From NCBI GenBank assembly GCA_016718825.1, contig JADKCL010000001.1, positions 124,001 through 188,000 on the forward strand: a stretch of 64,000 nucleotides of DNA. Reading direction: 5' to 3'. Positions 36,703 through 46,422 of the stretch are shown here, one piece after another; positions within the stretch are counted from its first letter, which is position 1, and every line of letters begins with the position of its first letter. The stretch comes from Bacteroidota bacterium. Its GTDB lineage: Bacteria > Bacteroidota > Bacteroidia > J057 > JADKCL01. Position numbers and translations under genes: made by a program. A model generated the notes under the pieces. It searched no databases and was not told the origin of the DNA. It saw only the letters and a list, made by a program, of their open reading frames with translations.

Positions 36703-37380
36703 ATGTCAGACAGGAGTAGCATTTTTGATATGATTGGCCCGGTGATGATCGGGCCAAGTAGCTCACATACTGCCGGCGTGGTGCGTATTGGACGCGTTGC
36801 AAGGCGTATTTTGGGCGCTCAGCCCACAGATGTCGTCATTACTTTCTACAATTCTTTTGCCCGGACCTATGAAGGTCATGGCAGCGATCGCGCCATCCTT
36901 GCAGGGTTGATGGACATGGCAACGGATGACGAAAGAATCCGGGAGGCAAAAAAATTGGCTACAGAATCCCATATCAATTTCCAATTTAAGGCCGTCAACA
37001 ATGCATCCGCCATGCATCCCAATACGGTACGCGTCGTCGCAAATGCCGGAAATGAGCATACGGAAGTCGTGGGTGTTTCGCGTGGCGGTGGCCTGATCTC
37101 CATCATCGAGATCGACGGATTCCGCTGCAATTTCACTGCCCAACGCCATACTTTGGTCGTTTCTGCCCAAGATCTCAAAGGCACAATCGCTTTTGTAGCT
37201 ACCGTACTCAGCAATGATGATTGCAACATCGCCACGATGAGCGTCGACCGAAAGGCTAAAAATTCACAAGCGAGGCTTGTCATTGAAATTGATTCGGCAC
37301 CGCGGCCACTTACGATTGAGTACCTTCGGAGTGTGCATTGGATTGAAAAAGTTACTTACCTTCCAGACATACACATATAA
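36703..37380 (+). CDS. sdaAB: L-serine ammonia-lyase, beta subunit
   Basis: The 225-residue protein begins with the serine dehydratase beta motif GPVMIGPSSSHTAGVVRIG. The C-terminal ~75 residues are an ACT-like domain (TIAFVATVLSNDDCNIATMS). The two-subunit Fe-S L-serine dehydratase turns L-serine into pyruvate and ammonia; the alpha subunit is not adjacent and must be elsewhere if the enzyme is complete. The start at 36703 follows AAGAAAG and avoids a TTG extension. The gap to tolC is 4 nt, which suggests co-transcription, although the functions are unrelated. Confidence 0.9.
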   Translation: MSDRSSIFDMIGPVMIGPSSSHTAGVVRIGRVARRILGAQPTDVVITFYNSFARTYEGHGSDRAILAGLMDMATDDERIREAKKLATESHINFQFKAVNNASAMHPNTVRVVANAGNEHTEVVGVSRGGGLISIIEIDGFRCNFTAQRHTLVVSAQDLKGTIAFVATVLSNDDCNIATMSVDRKAKNSQARLVIEIDSAPRPLTIEYLRSVHWIEKVTYLPDIHI

Positions 37381-37384
37381 TAAC

Positions 37385-38794
37385 ATGTGCTTGAACCATT
37401 TGGCGCGATTTTGGGGTAGAATTTTGTTCGTGATGCTCGTTGTCTTGGGGACGCAGCTTACGTTCAAGCCTATATTATGTGCCCAAACCCGACTGTCTTT
37501 TCTGCAATGTCTCGACCTTGCGGTGTCAAATAATGTGCAGGTCAAAATTTCGGAAAACAGCGTCTCTACTGCAGAGGTCTCTTATATTCAGAAGAAGTTT
37601 GACTTCCTGCCAAACGTGTCCATGAACCTGCCAGTCAACAAGTCGTTTGGTAATTCGGCGGATATTTTCACCCAGCAGATCGCCGTTTCACCTTGGACGA
37701 GTCAGCCGAGTCTCGGCGCGAGTTTTGTTGCTTTCCGCGGATTATCCAAATGGAATGAGCTCAAAAATGCGCAGTACACCCTTTCGGCCAGTCAATATTC
37801 GCTGGAGGATCTTAAAAATGACATTCGCCTGAACACTGCACTTGCGTTTTTTCAGGTTCTATTTGCCAACGACAACCTTGAAATCGCCAAGACGCGACTC
37901 GATTTGCTTGAAAAGCAGCTCGTCAACGTACAAAAGCAGGTAGATGCGGGCGCCAAAACACAAGGCGACGTTTTTACCCTGCAATCTCAACTTGCCGCCG
38001 AGCGCGTCAATGCGGTGACACTTCAAAACAACTACGACCGCAGTTTGCTCGACTTGATCCTTACACTGAATCTAGATCCTTCAGAGGCCTATGAAATCGA
38101 ACGACCTGACCTCATCAATGCGGAAGTCGAAGAACTTGAGGCGCTTGACGCTGTTTTTCAATCGGCAAGGCTGAGCAATCCCGGCGTGCGGCAGCAGGAA
38201 TTTCGGGCGCTTGCGGCGAAGTATGCCATTAGAACAGCCAGCGCAGCCTATTTCCCAACGTTGAATATCACCTTCGGTTTGGGCAGTTTTTATTCTTCGA
38301 ATGCCAAGGAGACGGTGCTCGACACCATCCTTTTTGACATCGTGCCGCTTTACACCTATGGCGATCAGATCCCGATGTGGACGCAATTCAGCAACAATTT
38401 TGGCAAGACGCTCAGTTTTTCCCTGACCGTACCGATCTTCAACCGAATGCAGACGCGTCAAGGGCACCGTATTTCCAAAATCAATTACAACACTGCCGAA
38501 TTGAACGTCAAGGCCGAGGAATTATCCCTTTACCGCGCGATTCAGCAGGCACACCTCGATGCAAAGGCGGCTGATGCCAAGTTTGCTGCGACCTTGGCGC
38601 AAAACGAAAGCTTGAATGAGTCCCTTCGATTTGCACAGGCCAGGTATGATGCTGGAATGCTTGATTTTTTGGCTTATTTGGAGGTGCTCAACAATCATAC
38701 CCGTGCAGAAATCGAACAAACCCAGGCACAATATGACCGCATTTTGAAACGCAAAATTTTAGATTTGTACCAAGGGAAGCCATTGAGCTTCTGA
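37385..38794 (+). CDS. TolC family outer-membrane efflux channel
   Basis: The 469-residue protein has an export signal near residues 12-32 (LFVMLVVLGTQLTFKPILCAQ). Two long helical hairpins follow with the family features LSFLQCLDLAVSNNVQVKIS, LRLNTALAFFQVLFAND-like text and, in the second half, SLTVPIFNRMQTRQGHRIS. TolC trimers form the outer-membrane tunnel of tripartite exporters. The start is taken at 37385 because the longer frame begins inside sdaAB. The adaptor gene follows at 6 nt, so both are one operon; no inner-membrane pump follows. Confidence 0.9.
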   Translation: MCLNHLARFWGRILFVMLVVLGTQLTFKPILCAQTRLSFLQCLDLAVSNNVQVKISENSVSTAEVSYIQKKFDFLPNVSMNLPVNKSFGNSADIFTQQIAVSPWTSQPSLGASFVAFRGLSKWNELKNAQYTLSASQYSLEDLKNDIRLNTALAFFQVLFANDNLEIAKTRLDLLEKQLVNVQKQVDAGAKTQGDVFTLQSQLAAERVNAVTLQNNYDRSLLDLILTLNLDPSEAYEIERPDLINAEVEELEALDAVFQSARLSNPGVRQQEFRALAAKYAIRTASAAYFPTLNITFGLGSFYSSNAKETVLDTILFDIVPLYTYGDQIPMWTQFSNNFGKTLSFSLTVPIFNRMQTRQGHRISKINYNTAELNVKAEELSLYRAIQQAHLDAKAADAKFAATLAQNESLNESLRFAQARYDAGMLDFLAYLEVLNNHTRAEIEQTQAQYDRILKRKILDLYQGKPLSF

Positions 38795-38800
38795 TGCAGC

Positions 38801-40156
38801 ATGGCAACGACAATCGGTAAAAAGAAAAAACGCACGGGCCTGATTTGGGCAGGTATCATTGGCATTTTGCTGATTGTCCTGTTTGTGATCATGTTCTTTG
38901 GAGGAAAGAAGGTCGACAACGGCGTGAATGTCGAAAAGGTCGCGCGCCACGATATTGTGGCTTCGGTGACGGAAACGGGCAAAATAGAGCCGGTTTTGGA
39001 GGTCAAAATTGCCGCCGACGTCTCGGGCGAAGTGGTGGATCTCCAAATTGCCGAGGGCAAGGAGGTGCAAAAGGGCGAAGTGCTCGTGTCGATCAGGCCC
39101 GATAATTATCAGAGTGCATTGGAGCAAGCACAAGCAGCGGTCAACGCTGCCATTGCAGCCGAGTTGCAGGCGCAAGCTGCGCTCGAGCAGGCGCGTGTAC
39201 AGGTGATGCAAGACAGTGCGACGTTCCAGCGGCAGGATCAGCTTTACAGGGAAAAAGTCATTTCCAAAGCCGAATGGGAAACTGCGCAGCTACGCTACAA
39301 CATTGCACGGTCGCAATTGCGCGCCAATGACGCAAGCATTCGTGCGGCGCGATTCAGCACGGAAAGCCGTAAAGCCAGCCTCAAAACGGCGCAAAGTGAC
39401 CTGCGCAAAACAACGATCACGGCGAGCATGAGCGGAACCATTACCCGTCAGAACATTCGGTTTGGGGAGCGTGTCGTCGGCACGATGCAAATGCAAGGCA
39501 CAGAACTGTTTCGCATTGCAGACTTGAGCCGCATGCAGGTCGTGGTCAACATCAATGAAAACGACATCGTGCATGTACACATCGGGGACTCTGCCTTGGT
39601 GGAGGTCGATGCATTTGAAGGGCAACGTTTTTCAGGGAAAGTGACTGAAATCGCCTATTCAGCGGCGACCGCAGCGACTTCCACGGATCAAATCACGGCA
39701 TTTGAGGTCAAGGTGGAGATTGATTCGGCATCCTACCTCGGCAAACCTGAATTGATGCGCGGACTCAAGCCGCACCAAAGCCCGTTTCTTCCAGGCATGA
39801 GTGCACAAGTCGAGATCTTTACGGAGCGGGAAGACAACGCCTTGGCCGTGCCGATTCAGGCAGTGACGGTGCGAAAGTTGGGGACGAATGAAGATGCCGA
39901 GCCGACGGAAGTGGTTTTTGTGCTGAGGGAACGACAGTTTGCGCAGCTCAAGTCGGTCGTGACCGGCATCAGCGACAGCAAGTACATCGTGATCAAGGAA
40001 GGATTGAAAGAAGGGGAGGAGATCATTACAGGACCCTACCGACTTTTGAGCAAGGAAATCAAGGACAGCATGAAAGTCAAGATCAATCCTTTGCCCGATG
40101 TTTCTGCGGGCGATACAAAAAAGCCGCAGGCAGACAAAAAGGAGACGGATCAATAA
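38801..40156 (+). CDS. HlyD/MacA-type periplasmic adaptor
   Basis: The 451-residue protein has a single N-terminal membrane anchor (LIWAGIIGILLIVLFVIMFF). A lipoyl-like half-motif (GKIEPVLEVKIAADVSGEVV) comes next, then a helical hairpin (about residues 105-215, rich in Ala/Gln/Arg), the second lipoyl half (TITASMSGTITRQNIRFGE) and beta-barrel and membrane-proximal domains. This order is that of MacA/AcrA adaptors. With TolC it would make two of three parts of an exporter; the ABC (MacB-like) or RND partner is not encoded here, where porV follows after 81 nt. Confidence 0.9.
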   Translation: MATTIGKKKKRTGLIWAGIIGILLIVLFVIMFFGGKKVDNGVNVEKVARHDIVASVTETGKIEPVLEVKIAADVSGEVVDLQIAEGKEVQKGEVLVSIRPDNYQSALEQAQAAVNAAIAAELQAQAALEQARVQVMQDSATFQRQDQLYREKVISKAEWETAQLRYNIARSQLRANDASIRAARFSTESRKASLKTAQSDLRKTTITASMSGTITRQNIRFGERVVGTMQMQGTELFRIADLSRMQVVVNINENDIVHVHIGDSALVEVDAFEGQRFSGKVTEIAYSAATAATSTDQITAFEVKVEIDSASYLGKPELMRGLKPHQSPFLPGMSAQVEIFTEREDNALAVPIQAVTVRKLGTNEDAEPTEVVFVLRERQFAQLKSVVTGISDSKYIVIKEGLKEGEEIITGPYRLLSKEIKDSMKVKINPLPDVSAGDTKKPQADKKETDQ

Positions 40157-40237
40157 CCCCGTAATAGTCCATTAAAATTTGCCTTGATTGGAAGTTGGTC
40201 TGGGATTACTTTTACATACTGAACTAAGTCATTTTAC

Positions 40238-41320
40238 ATGCGTCGCAGAATCCATTTTGCTTGTATTTTCCTCCTTGCCTTGGCTCCCAGCATCTTGCCA
40301 GCACAAAGTGTGCGCAAATATTCCAACGAGTTTCTGAAGATCGGAGTCGGCGCAAGGGCGGCCGCGATGGGCAATGCCATGTCAGGAATTGCCGACGATG
40401 TCACGGCGGGGTACTGGAATCCGGCAGGGTTGGGTTTTGCACCCGCTGCGCCCGAGGTAGCCTTGATGCACAGCGAATATTTTGCGGGGATCGCCAAATA
40501 CGATTATATCGGGTTTACGATGCCCATCGGCGAAAACCGTCGTTTCGGAGCTTCAGTGATTCGCTTGGGCGTCGATGACATTCCCAATACATTGAATCTG
40601 GTGGATCCCAATGGCAACATCGACTTCAGTGCGGTGGAGACTTTCTCAGTCGCGGACTTGGCCGCGGTGTTGAGTCTTTCACAGCGGTTGGACATCATGG
40701 GTGGTCTCGATGTCGGCGCAAATTTCAAGGTGGTCAACCGCAGTGTCGGCAAATTTGCCAATGCTTGGGGTTTTGGCTTGGATGTCGGTGCACGCTGGAA
40801 CAAAGGCCCCCTTCAATTGGGTTTGATGCTCAGTGATGTCACAAGCACGTTTAATGCTTGGACTTTCAACACAGAAGAATTCGAATCCACCTTTGTCGCG
40901 ACCGGAAACGTGATTCCTGAGAATTCCTTGGAGATTACACTTCCCTCGATGCGCATGGGTGGCGGCTATACCTTCCTGAAAGACCGTGCATTCGAAGTGC
41001 TGGTTTCTTTGGACAATGACGTGCACTTTGACGGCAAGCGGAATGTGGCACTCAATCTGGGTCCGGTGAGTTTGGATCCCCACATGGGATTGGAGCTTGG
41101 TTATAAAAAGATTGCTTTCATCCGCGGCGGATTCAAAAACCTGCAGCAGGTGCCCAATGCGGACGGCAAGGATGTCATTTCACTCTTTCCCTGCGTTGGT
41201 GCGGGATTCAAGATCAAGAGCTTTAGCGTGGACTATGCTTTGAGCAATGTCGGGAATTTTTCACAAACGCTTTATTCGCATGTGTTTTCGCTCAAGTACA
41301 GCTTCACCAAGCTGCGATGA
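40238..41320 (+). CDS. porV: T9SS outer-membrane barrel PorV (LptO)
   Basis: The 360-residue protein has a signal peptide (FACIFLLALAPSILPAQ) and the PorV hallmark FLKIGVGARAAAMGNAMSGIADDVTAGYWNPAGLG, related to FadL-type barrels. The following strands and the final aromatic VFSLKYSFTKLR fit an outer-membrane barrel. PorV receives T9SS cargo from the translocon and delivers it to the PorU sortase on the surface; the two porU genes follow directly, which strongly supports the assignment. Confidence 0.9.
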   Translation: MRRRIHFACIFLLALAPSILPAQSVRKYSNEFLKIGVGARAAAMGNAMSGIADDVTAGYWNPAGLGFAPAAPEVALMHSEYFAGIAKYDYIGFTMPIGENRRFGASVIRLGVDDIPNTLNLVDPNGNIDFSAVETFSVADLAAVLSLSQRLDIMGGLDVGANFKVVNRSVGKFANAWGFGLDVGARWNKGPLQLGLMLSDVTSTFNAWTFNTEEFESTFVATGNVIPENSLEITLPSMRMGGGYTFLKDRAFEVLVSLDNDVHFDGKRNVALNLGPVSLDPHMGLELGYKKIAFIRGGFKNLQQVPNADGKDVISLFPCVGAGFKIKSFSVDYALSNVGNFSQTLYSHVFSLKYSFTKLR

Positions 41321-41417
41321 GTGATTGCGGTTGGTGCTGCTATTGAAAATGTGGGGATATTTGATTATTTTACGTGTTTGATCCCAATTAAACTAGCTGG
41401 AGCGCTAGACGGAGAAT

Positions 41418-44400
41418 ATGTTTAGAAATTTACTCGCTACACTCCTCCTTTGCTGCTGTGCACAATTTGCCTTCGGTCAGACCGGCTTTGACTATGCCAA
41501 CGCTTGGTTCAACGCCACGCAAACCTATGCCAAGGTTTTGGTCTGGGAAGACGGTGTTTACCGCGTAGATGCAGCAGCCTTGGGTGCTGGGGGACTGAAT
41601 GTTGCCCCGGGTGATATTGCCAATCTGCAGGTATTTTACCGCGGACAGCAACAACATGTGTATGTCAAGACAAGTTCCGGAAACCTCGACTACGTAGAAT
41701 TTTACGGAATGCGCAACGATGGACGGGTGGACTCCATTCTTTATCGGGATCCTTACACCCGTCTGCACGATGGTGAAATCCAGCCCAATAAAAATTTCAG
41801 CACGTTTTCAGATACCTCGGCTTATTTTTTCACAATCGGCGCGCAACCCGGGTTGCGCTATTCAAATTTTAGCGACCTCAACTTTGGCAACTATTCTCCA
41901 GCGCCACATTTTCGGTACCAAAGCTATTACGACTACCATCCCAACTCGGGTTTCGCCTTGTGGAATTACGGGGGCGGAAGTCAGTACGACATTTTCCATA
42001 TCCTGAACTCCTATTATGTGACTGCCGAAGGATATGTCGGCCAAGAATTTGATTACAATGCCCCCGCGACCGTGGTTTTGCCCACTAAATATGCTGCCAA
42101 CGTTGGCAATCCAAGTGAACTGGAATGCAGGATTTATGGTCGGTCAAGTTGGGTCCACGTATCCAAGATCACCATGAACGGTCAGGTGATGGTAAATGAC
42201 ACGATTGCCGGAATTTTTGTGCGGACCTGGAACCGGGGTTTTAGCAACGCATTGACCAACAATACAACGGTCTTGTATGAGGCATTGGGCAATCAAAACA
42301 GCAATACCGACAACAATAACGTTTTGTACACAAAGGTCACCTATGACCACCTGTTCAATATGGATGGCCAAAATGCCATCATGGTGCACGATTGGCAGCA
42401 GAATTCCAATGCGTATTTCAATTTTGTGAATGCGGATACCGGTTCGATTGCCATTGCCTATGACCTCACCACCCATACGCGCTGCGAAGGAGTAGCGGGG
42501 GGCAACGCGGTGCAGGTCGTGGTGCCCGGCGGAGGCCAAGCACGCAAGATTTTTGTTGCCACCAACGGTGCGATCAAGACACCCTTGGTAGAGCAACCGC
42601 GACTGAGCAATTTGAGCGACCCTGGCGCAGGAGCAAGTTTCGTGATCATCGCCCATCGCAGTTTGGCAGCCTCGGCCAATGCTTACAAACAGTATCGCGA
42701 TACCTGCACACTCAATCCGCAGACCGCCAAGGTGGTTTTTACGGATGAAATCTACGATGAATTCGGCAGCGGTACGATCACGCCACTGGCAATCAAGCGA
42801 TTCTGCAAATATGCGATTGACAACTGGACCACCAAGCCCAAATACTTCATGCTTTGGGGTAAGGGACAGTACATCACCAGAAACAGTACCGTCAACTTGG
42901 TTCCAACGTTTGGGTATCCGGCAAATGACTATGACTTTGTTTCTGACTTTGACCAGTATCAGATTGACGTTGTGCCGCAAGCATCTATAGGCCGGGTTAA
43001 TGTGTACAACGACGCCGATGGACTCCTTTATCTGGCCAAAGCAAATGAATATGAGCATACGCCGTGGACGCCCTGGATGAAAGAATCGGTTTACCTCGGT
43101 GGGGGCAACGACACAACGGAACAGAAGCCAATTTTTGATTATCTCCTTAGCTATAAGGATATTTGGGAAGCGCCCCCATTGGGTGGGCATGGCAACTATT
43201 ACCAAAAGTACAACACTGGAGAGCTCACCAATTCCAGCATGACTTCGACCGAGCGTATCAATGCAGGTGCGAACATCATTAACTTTTTTGGTCACAGTTC
43301 CAACAACATCTATGATGTAGACATTCAGGAGCCTTCGCTGTACCTCAATTATGGAAAGTACCCGATGATGATTGCATTTGGGTGCTATGGGGGCAACTTT
43401 ACAGGCGACCTCAAAAGTTTCGGTGAGCGATTTGTGCTTTCTGAAAACCGCGGATCCATCGGCTATCTTGCAAACTCGACCGCAGGGTACCTGACACCGC
43501 TTGGAAACTTCGGTGAAAAGTTATATCCGCAAGTTTGCGATTCATCCTATGGTTTGCCATTTGGAGATCAAGTGCGCAGGACCATTCGGGACTATGCCTC
43601 GATTTGGACTGATCAGGTATATACCAATCATGCCAAGCAGATGAATTTGCAAGGTGATCCATCTATTAGTCTTTACCATCCGGAGAAGCCCGATCTTGAG
43701 ATTACCATGGCGGGCCTTTTCTTTACGCCTTACAACTTCTCGGCTGCCGACAGTTTCTTCACACTCAATGTGATCGTACACAACTATGGCTTGGTCACGG
43801 CAGACTCCTTTTACTTGAGTGTGCGGCAACAACTGCCCTCCGGTACTTGGCTCAACCATTCGATGACCAAACATGCGCCAGTTGTAAGTGTTGACACCTT
43901 GGAGGTTTTGATTCACAACACCTTTGGGTCTGAAATGGCGGGGCTCAACTTGTTTGACATTTTTGCAGACTCCACTGACTTGGTAGATGAATACCGCGAA
44001 GACAACAATCGTCTTCAAATGTCGGCTGTCATTCCGGGAAATGCACCTGCAGTGTTGTTTCCTTATGATTTTGCCGTGATCGATACGCCCAATGTGCGAC
44101 TGTCGGCATCGGCATTGATCATGTCAAGGCTTGCAACGGTCAGGTATATTTTTGAAATCGACACCGTTCCTACGTTCAACTCTCCACGCTACATAGGTTC
44201 GCCGGTGGTGGTAGGATCCGCGATTTATAGTGAATGGGATGTGCCGTTTACCCTTGTCGACAGCACGGTGTATTATTGGCGTGTGCGTCTAGCGGATGCC
44301 TTTCCCGATGCATGGGCCAAGGCATCTTTCAAATACATTGCCCAACGCACCGGATGGGCACAATCGCGCCCCCCACAGTTTTACACCGACCCGACTGTGC

Positions 44401-46313
44401 AGGTCACGATGAACCAAACCGTGCAGGAATGGGGCTTTGACCAATGGTCTTCCGATTTGCATGCCTATACCTCTGCCGGAGGTCACGCTGTCTATCGCCT
44501 CGCAAACGGCGCTTATTTCTCGGAATATCCAAGTACCAATGGCGACTTTGGAATCAAATACACGCCCATCAGGGCAAAGGACCTGAAGCCTTCCATTACC
44601 AGCACGATCCATGGAGACTGGGCCTATGCCTCGATGCCTGCAGGTCAAAATGCGGTGGTGAGTGCGATTGCGAGCCTTGAAAAAGGAGATTATTTCTTGG
44701 CTGTGAGTGAGCAGGATCCGCGGGTAGAGCAATGGGCACCGCACGTACGCGCGGCGTTTGCCTTGATCGGATGCGATACCAGCTTGCTCAACAATTTTGC
44801 TCCGGGCAATGCCTTGGTGGTACTTGGACGCAAAGACTATCCCGGTCAGGGAATCTTGCTCACGAATCCAAACGTGTTTGATGAGCCTACGCAGACTTGG
44901 CAGACCGATTTGCGGAAGGCCATGCAGAGCAATTTTGCAACAGGAGCAATTTCTTCAACGACCGTTGGCCCGGCAGTTTCATGGCGTGACTTGGTGTGGA
45001 ATTGGTCCACGGTTGATCCATTTATCGAAGAAGACACCAGGGTTTCGCTATACGTATCGCATGACGGCGTGACAGACTCGCTTGTATTTCAGAACCTCAC
45101 GCGGGGGAGCTATAGCCTTTCCAACATCGATGCCGAGAAATATCCTTTTATCAAACTGAAAGCAGCGCTCAAGGACAGTGCGTTTTTGACGGCGCCGCAA
45201 CTCCAACATTGGCACGTGATCTACACCCCGGCGCCAGACGCCGTCATTGATCCGATCAGCCTTTGGTCCTTTGACCATGATACCGTCACCCAAGGGGAAA
45301 ACGTAACCGTGAAATACGCCGCACGCAACATCACGGAGACCGATATGGACAGCTTGCTCGTAAGGTACATCGTGCAATTGGAGGATCGGCGCACGGTCGA
45401 GGTTGGTCACAAACGGTTTGGAAGGCTGCTTGCAGGTCAACGGGTAGAGCATACCTTCACCTTCAGCACAAATTTCCCTGACATGGTGGGCAATGTTTCC
45501 TTCAACGTTGAGTTGAATCCTTTTAATGATCAACCCGAACAGTATCACTTCAACAATTTGTATTCCTATCCTTTCAAGATTCGGCCGGATGAAATCAATC
45601 CGATTTTGGATGTGACGGTCGATGGCAAGCACCTGATGGATGGGGACATCGTTTCGCCGCTCCCGGAAATATTGATTCAAATGAACGATGAAAACCGCCA
45701 CCTGGCGGTCAATGATACCGCATTTGAGATTCACTTTGGATTGAAAACGCCCAATCCCGCCAATTTGCCCAGGATCTTTATCGCTGGAAATTCGCAGATA
45801 CAGATTGAAAGTGCCTCGCTTCCGGCCAACAAGGCAAAGCTACACTTCAAGCCTGGACATCTTGTCGATGGCGAATACACTTTGAGGGTTCAAGGATTCG
45901 ACCAAAATGGAAATCAGGCGGGAAAGACTGACTACGAAATCAATTTCAAGGTTGTGAACGAGGTTGCCCTGAGCAATTTGCTCAACTATCCCAACCCTTT
46001 TTCCACCTCCACAAGATTTGTTTACACCCTTACAGGTGCCGAAATTCCGGAACGATTTGATATCCAAATCTTTACAATTACGGGCAAACTGGTAAAGGTG
46101 ATTGACCTTCATGAAACCAACGACGTTAAAGTAGGATACAACATCACGGACTATGCATGGGACGGGCGTGACGAATATGGTGACTTGCTGGCAAACGGCG
46201 TGTACATCTACAAAGTTGTGGCCAAGGTCAACGGAAAGGATATGAAGCTGCGCGACGAAGGGATCACCGACTTGTTCAAAAACGGTTTTGGGAAGATGTA
46301 CCTAATGCGTTAA
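41418..46313 (+). CDS. porU: T9SS sortase PorU-type protein (C25 gingipain-like), first copy
   Basis: The 1631-residue protein has a signal peptide (LLATLLLCCCAQFAFGQ) and an N-terminal domain with NLQVFYRGQQQHVYVK and LDYVEFYGMRNDG, as PorU proteins have. The C25 catalytic domain carries the likely dyad His626 (NFFGHSSNN) and Cys656 (AFGCYGGNF). Several Ig-like domains follow, then a C-terminal FlgD/CTD-like domain (NYPNPFSTSTRFVYTL ... NGFGKMYLMR). PorU removes the sorting domain from T9SS cargo and attaches an A-LPS anchor. Its place after porV fits, but it could also be the PorU2-type paralogue; the two copies cannot be told apart from context alone. Confidence 0.85.
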   Translation: MFRNLLATLLLCCCAQFAFGQTGFDYANAWFNATQTYAKVLVWEDGVYRVDAAALGAGGLNVAPGDIANLQVFYRGQQQHVYVKTSSGNLDYVEFYGMRNDGRVDSILYRDPYTRLHDGEIQPNKNFSTFSDTSAYFFTIGAQPGLRYSNFSDLNFGNYSPAPHFRYQSYYDYHPNSGFALWNYGGGSQYDIFHILNSYYVTAEGYVGQEFDYNAPATVVLPTKYAANVGNPSELECRIYGRSSWVHVSKITMNGQVMVNDTIAGIFVRTWNRGFSNALTNNTTVLYEALGNQNSNTDNNNVLYTKVTYDHLFNMDGQNAIMVHDWQQNSNAYFNFVNADTGSIAIAYDLTTHTRCEGVAGGNAVQVVVPGGGQARKIFVATNGAIKTPLVEQPRLSNLSDPGAGASFVIIAHRSLAASANAYKQYRDTCTLNPQTAKVVFTDEIYDEFGSGTITPLAIKRFCKYAIDNWTTKPKYFMLWGKGQYITRNSTVNLVPTFGYPANDYDFVSDFDQYQIDVVPQASIGRVNVYNDADGLLYLAKANEYEHTPWTPWMKESVYLGGGNDTTEQKPIFDYLLSYKDIWEAPPLGGHGNYYQKYNTGELTNSSMTSTERINAGANIINFFGHSSNNIYDVDIQEPSLYLNYGKYPMMIAFGCYGGNFTGDLKSFGERFVLSENRGSIGYLANSTAGYLTPLGNFGEKLYPQVCDSSYGLPFGDQVRRTIRDYASIWTDQVYTNHAKQMNLQGDPSISLYHPEKPDLEITMAGLFFTPYNFSAADSFFTLNVIVHNYGLVTADSFYLSVRQQLPSGTWLNHSMTKHAPVVSVDTLEVLIHNTFGSEMAGLNLFDIFADSTDLVDEYREDNNRLQMSAVIPGNAPAVLFPYDFAVIDTPNVRLSASALIMSRLATVRYIFEIDTVPTFNSPRYIGSPVVVGSAIYSEWDVPFTLVDSTVYYWRVRLADAFPDAWAKASFKYIAQRTGWAQSRPPQFYTDPTVQVTMNQTVQEWGFDQWSSDLHAYTSAGGHAVYRLANGAYFSEYPSTNGDFGIKYTPIRAKDLKPSITSTIHGDWAYASMPAGQNAVVSAIASLEKGDYFLAVSEQDPRVEQWAPHVRAAFALIGCDTSLLNNFAPGNALVVLGRKDYPGQGILLTNPNVFDEPTQTWQTDLRKAMQSNFATGAISSTTVGPAVSWRDLVWNWSTVDPFIEEDTRVSLYVSHDGVTDSLVFQNLTRGSYSLSNIDAEKYPFIKLKAALKDSAFLTAPQLQHWHVIYTPAPDAVIDPISLWSFDHDTVTQGENVTVKYAARNITETDMDSLLVRYIVQLEDRRTVEVGHKRFGRLLAGQRVEHTFTFSTNFPDMVGNVSFNVELNPFNDQPEQYHFNNLYSYPFKIRPDEINPILDVTVDGKHLMDGDIVSPLPEILIQMNDENRHLAVNDTAFEIHFGLKTPNPANLPRIFIAGNSQIQIESASLPANKAKLHFKPGHLVDGEYTLRVQGFDQNGNQAGKTDYEINFKVVNEVALSNLLNYPNPFSTSTRFVYTLTGAEIPERFDIQIFTITGKLVKVIDLHETNDVKVGYNITDYAWDGRDEYGDLLANGVYIYKVVAKVNGKDMKLRDEGITDLFKNGFGKMYLMR

Positions 46314-46422
46314 TAGGCATTTTTCATCAATACCTGGATGGGTGGTTTGCTAAGTCCTCCTGTGACTGATTGCAATTGATCGCATGTCGGCGTAACTTGA
46401 ACACAAACATTGTGCAGAAATT

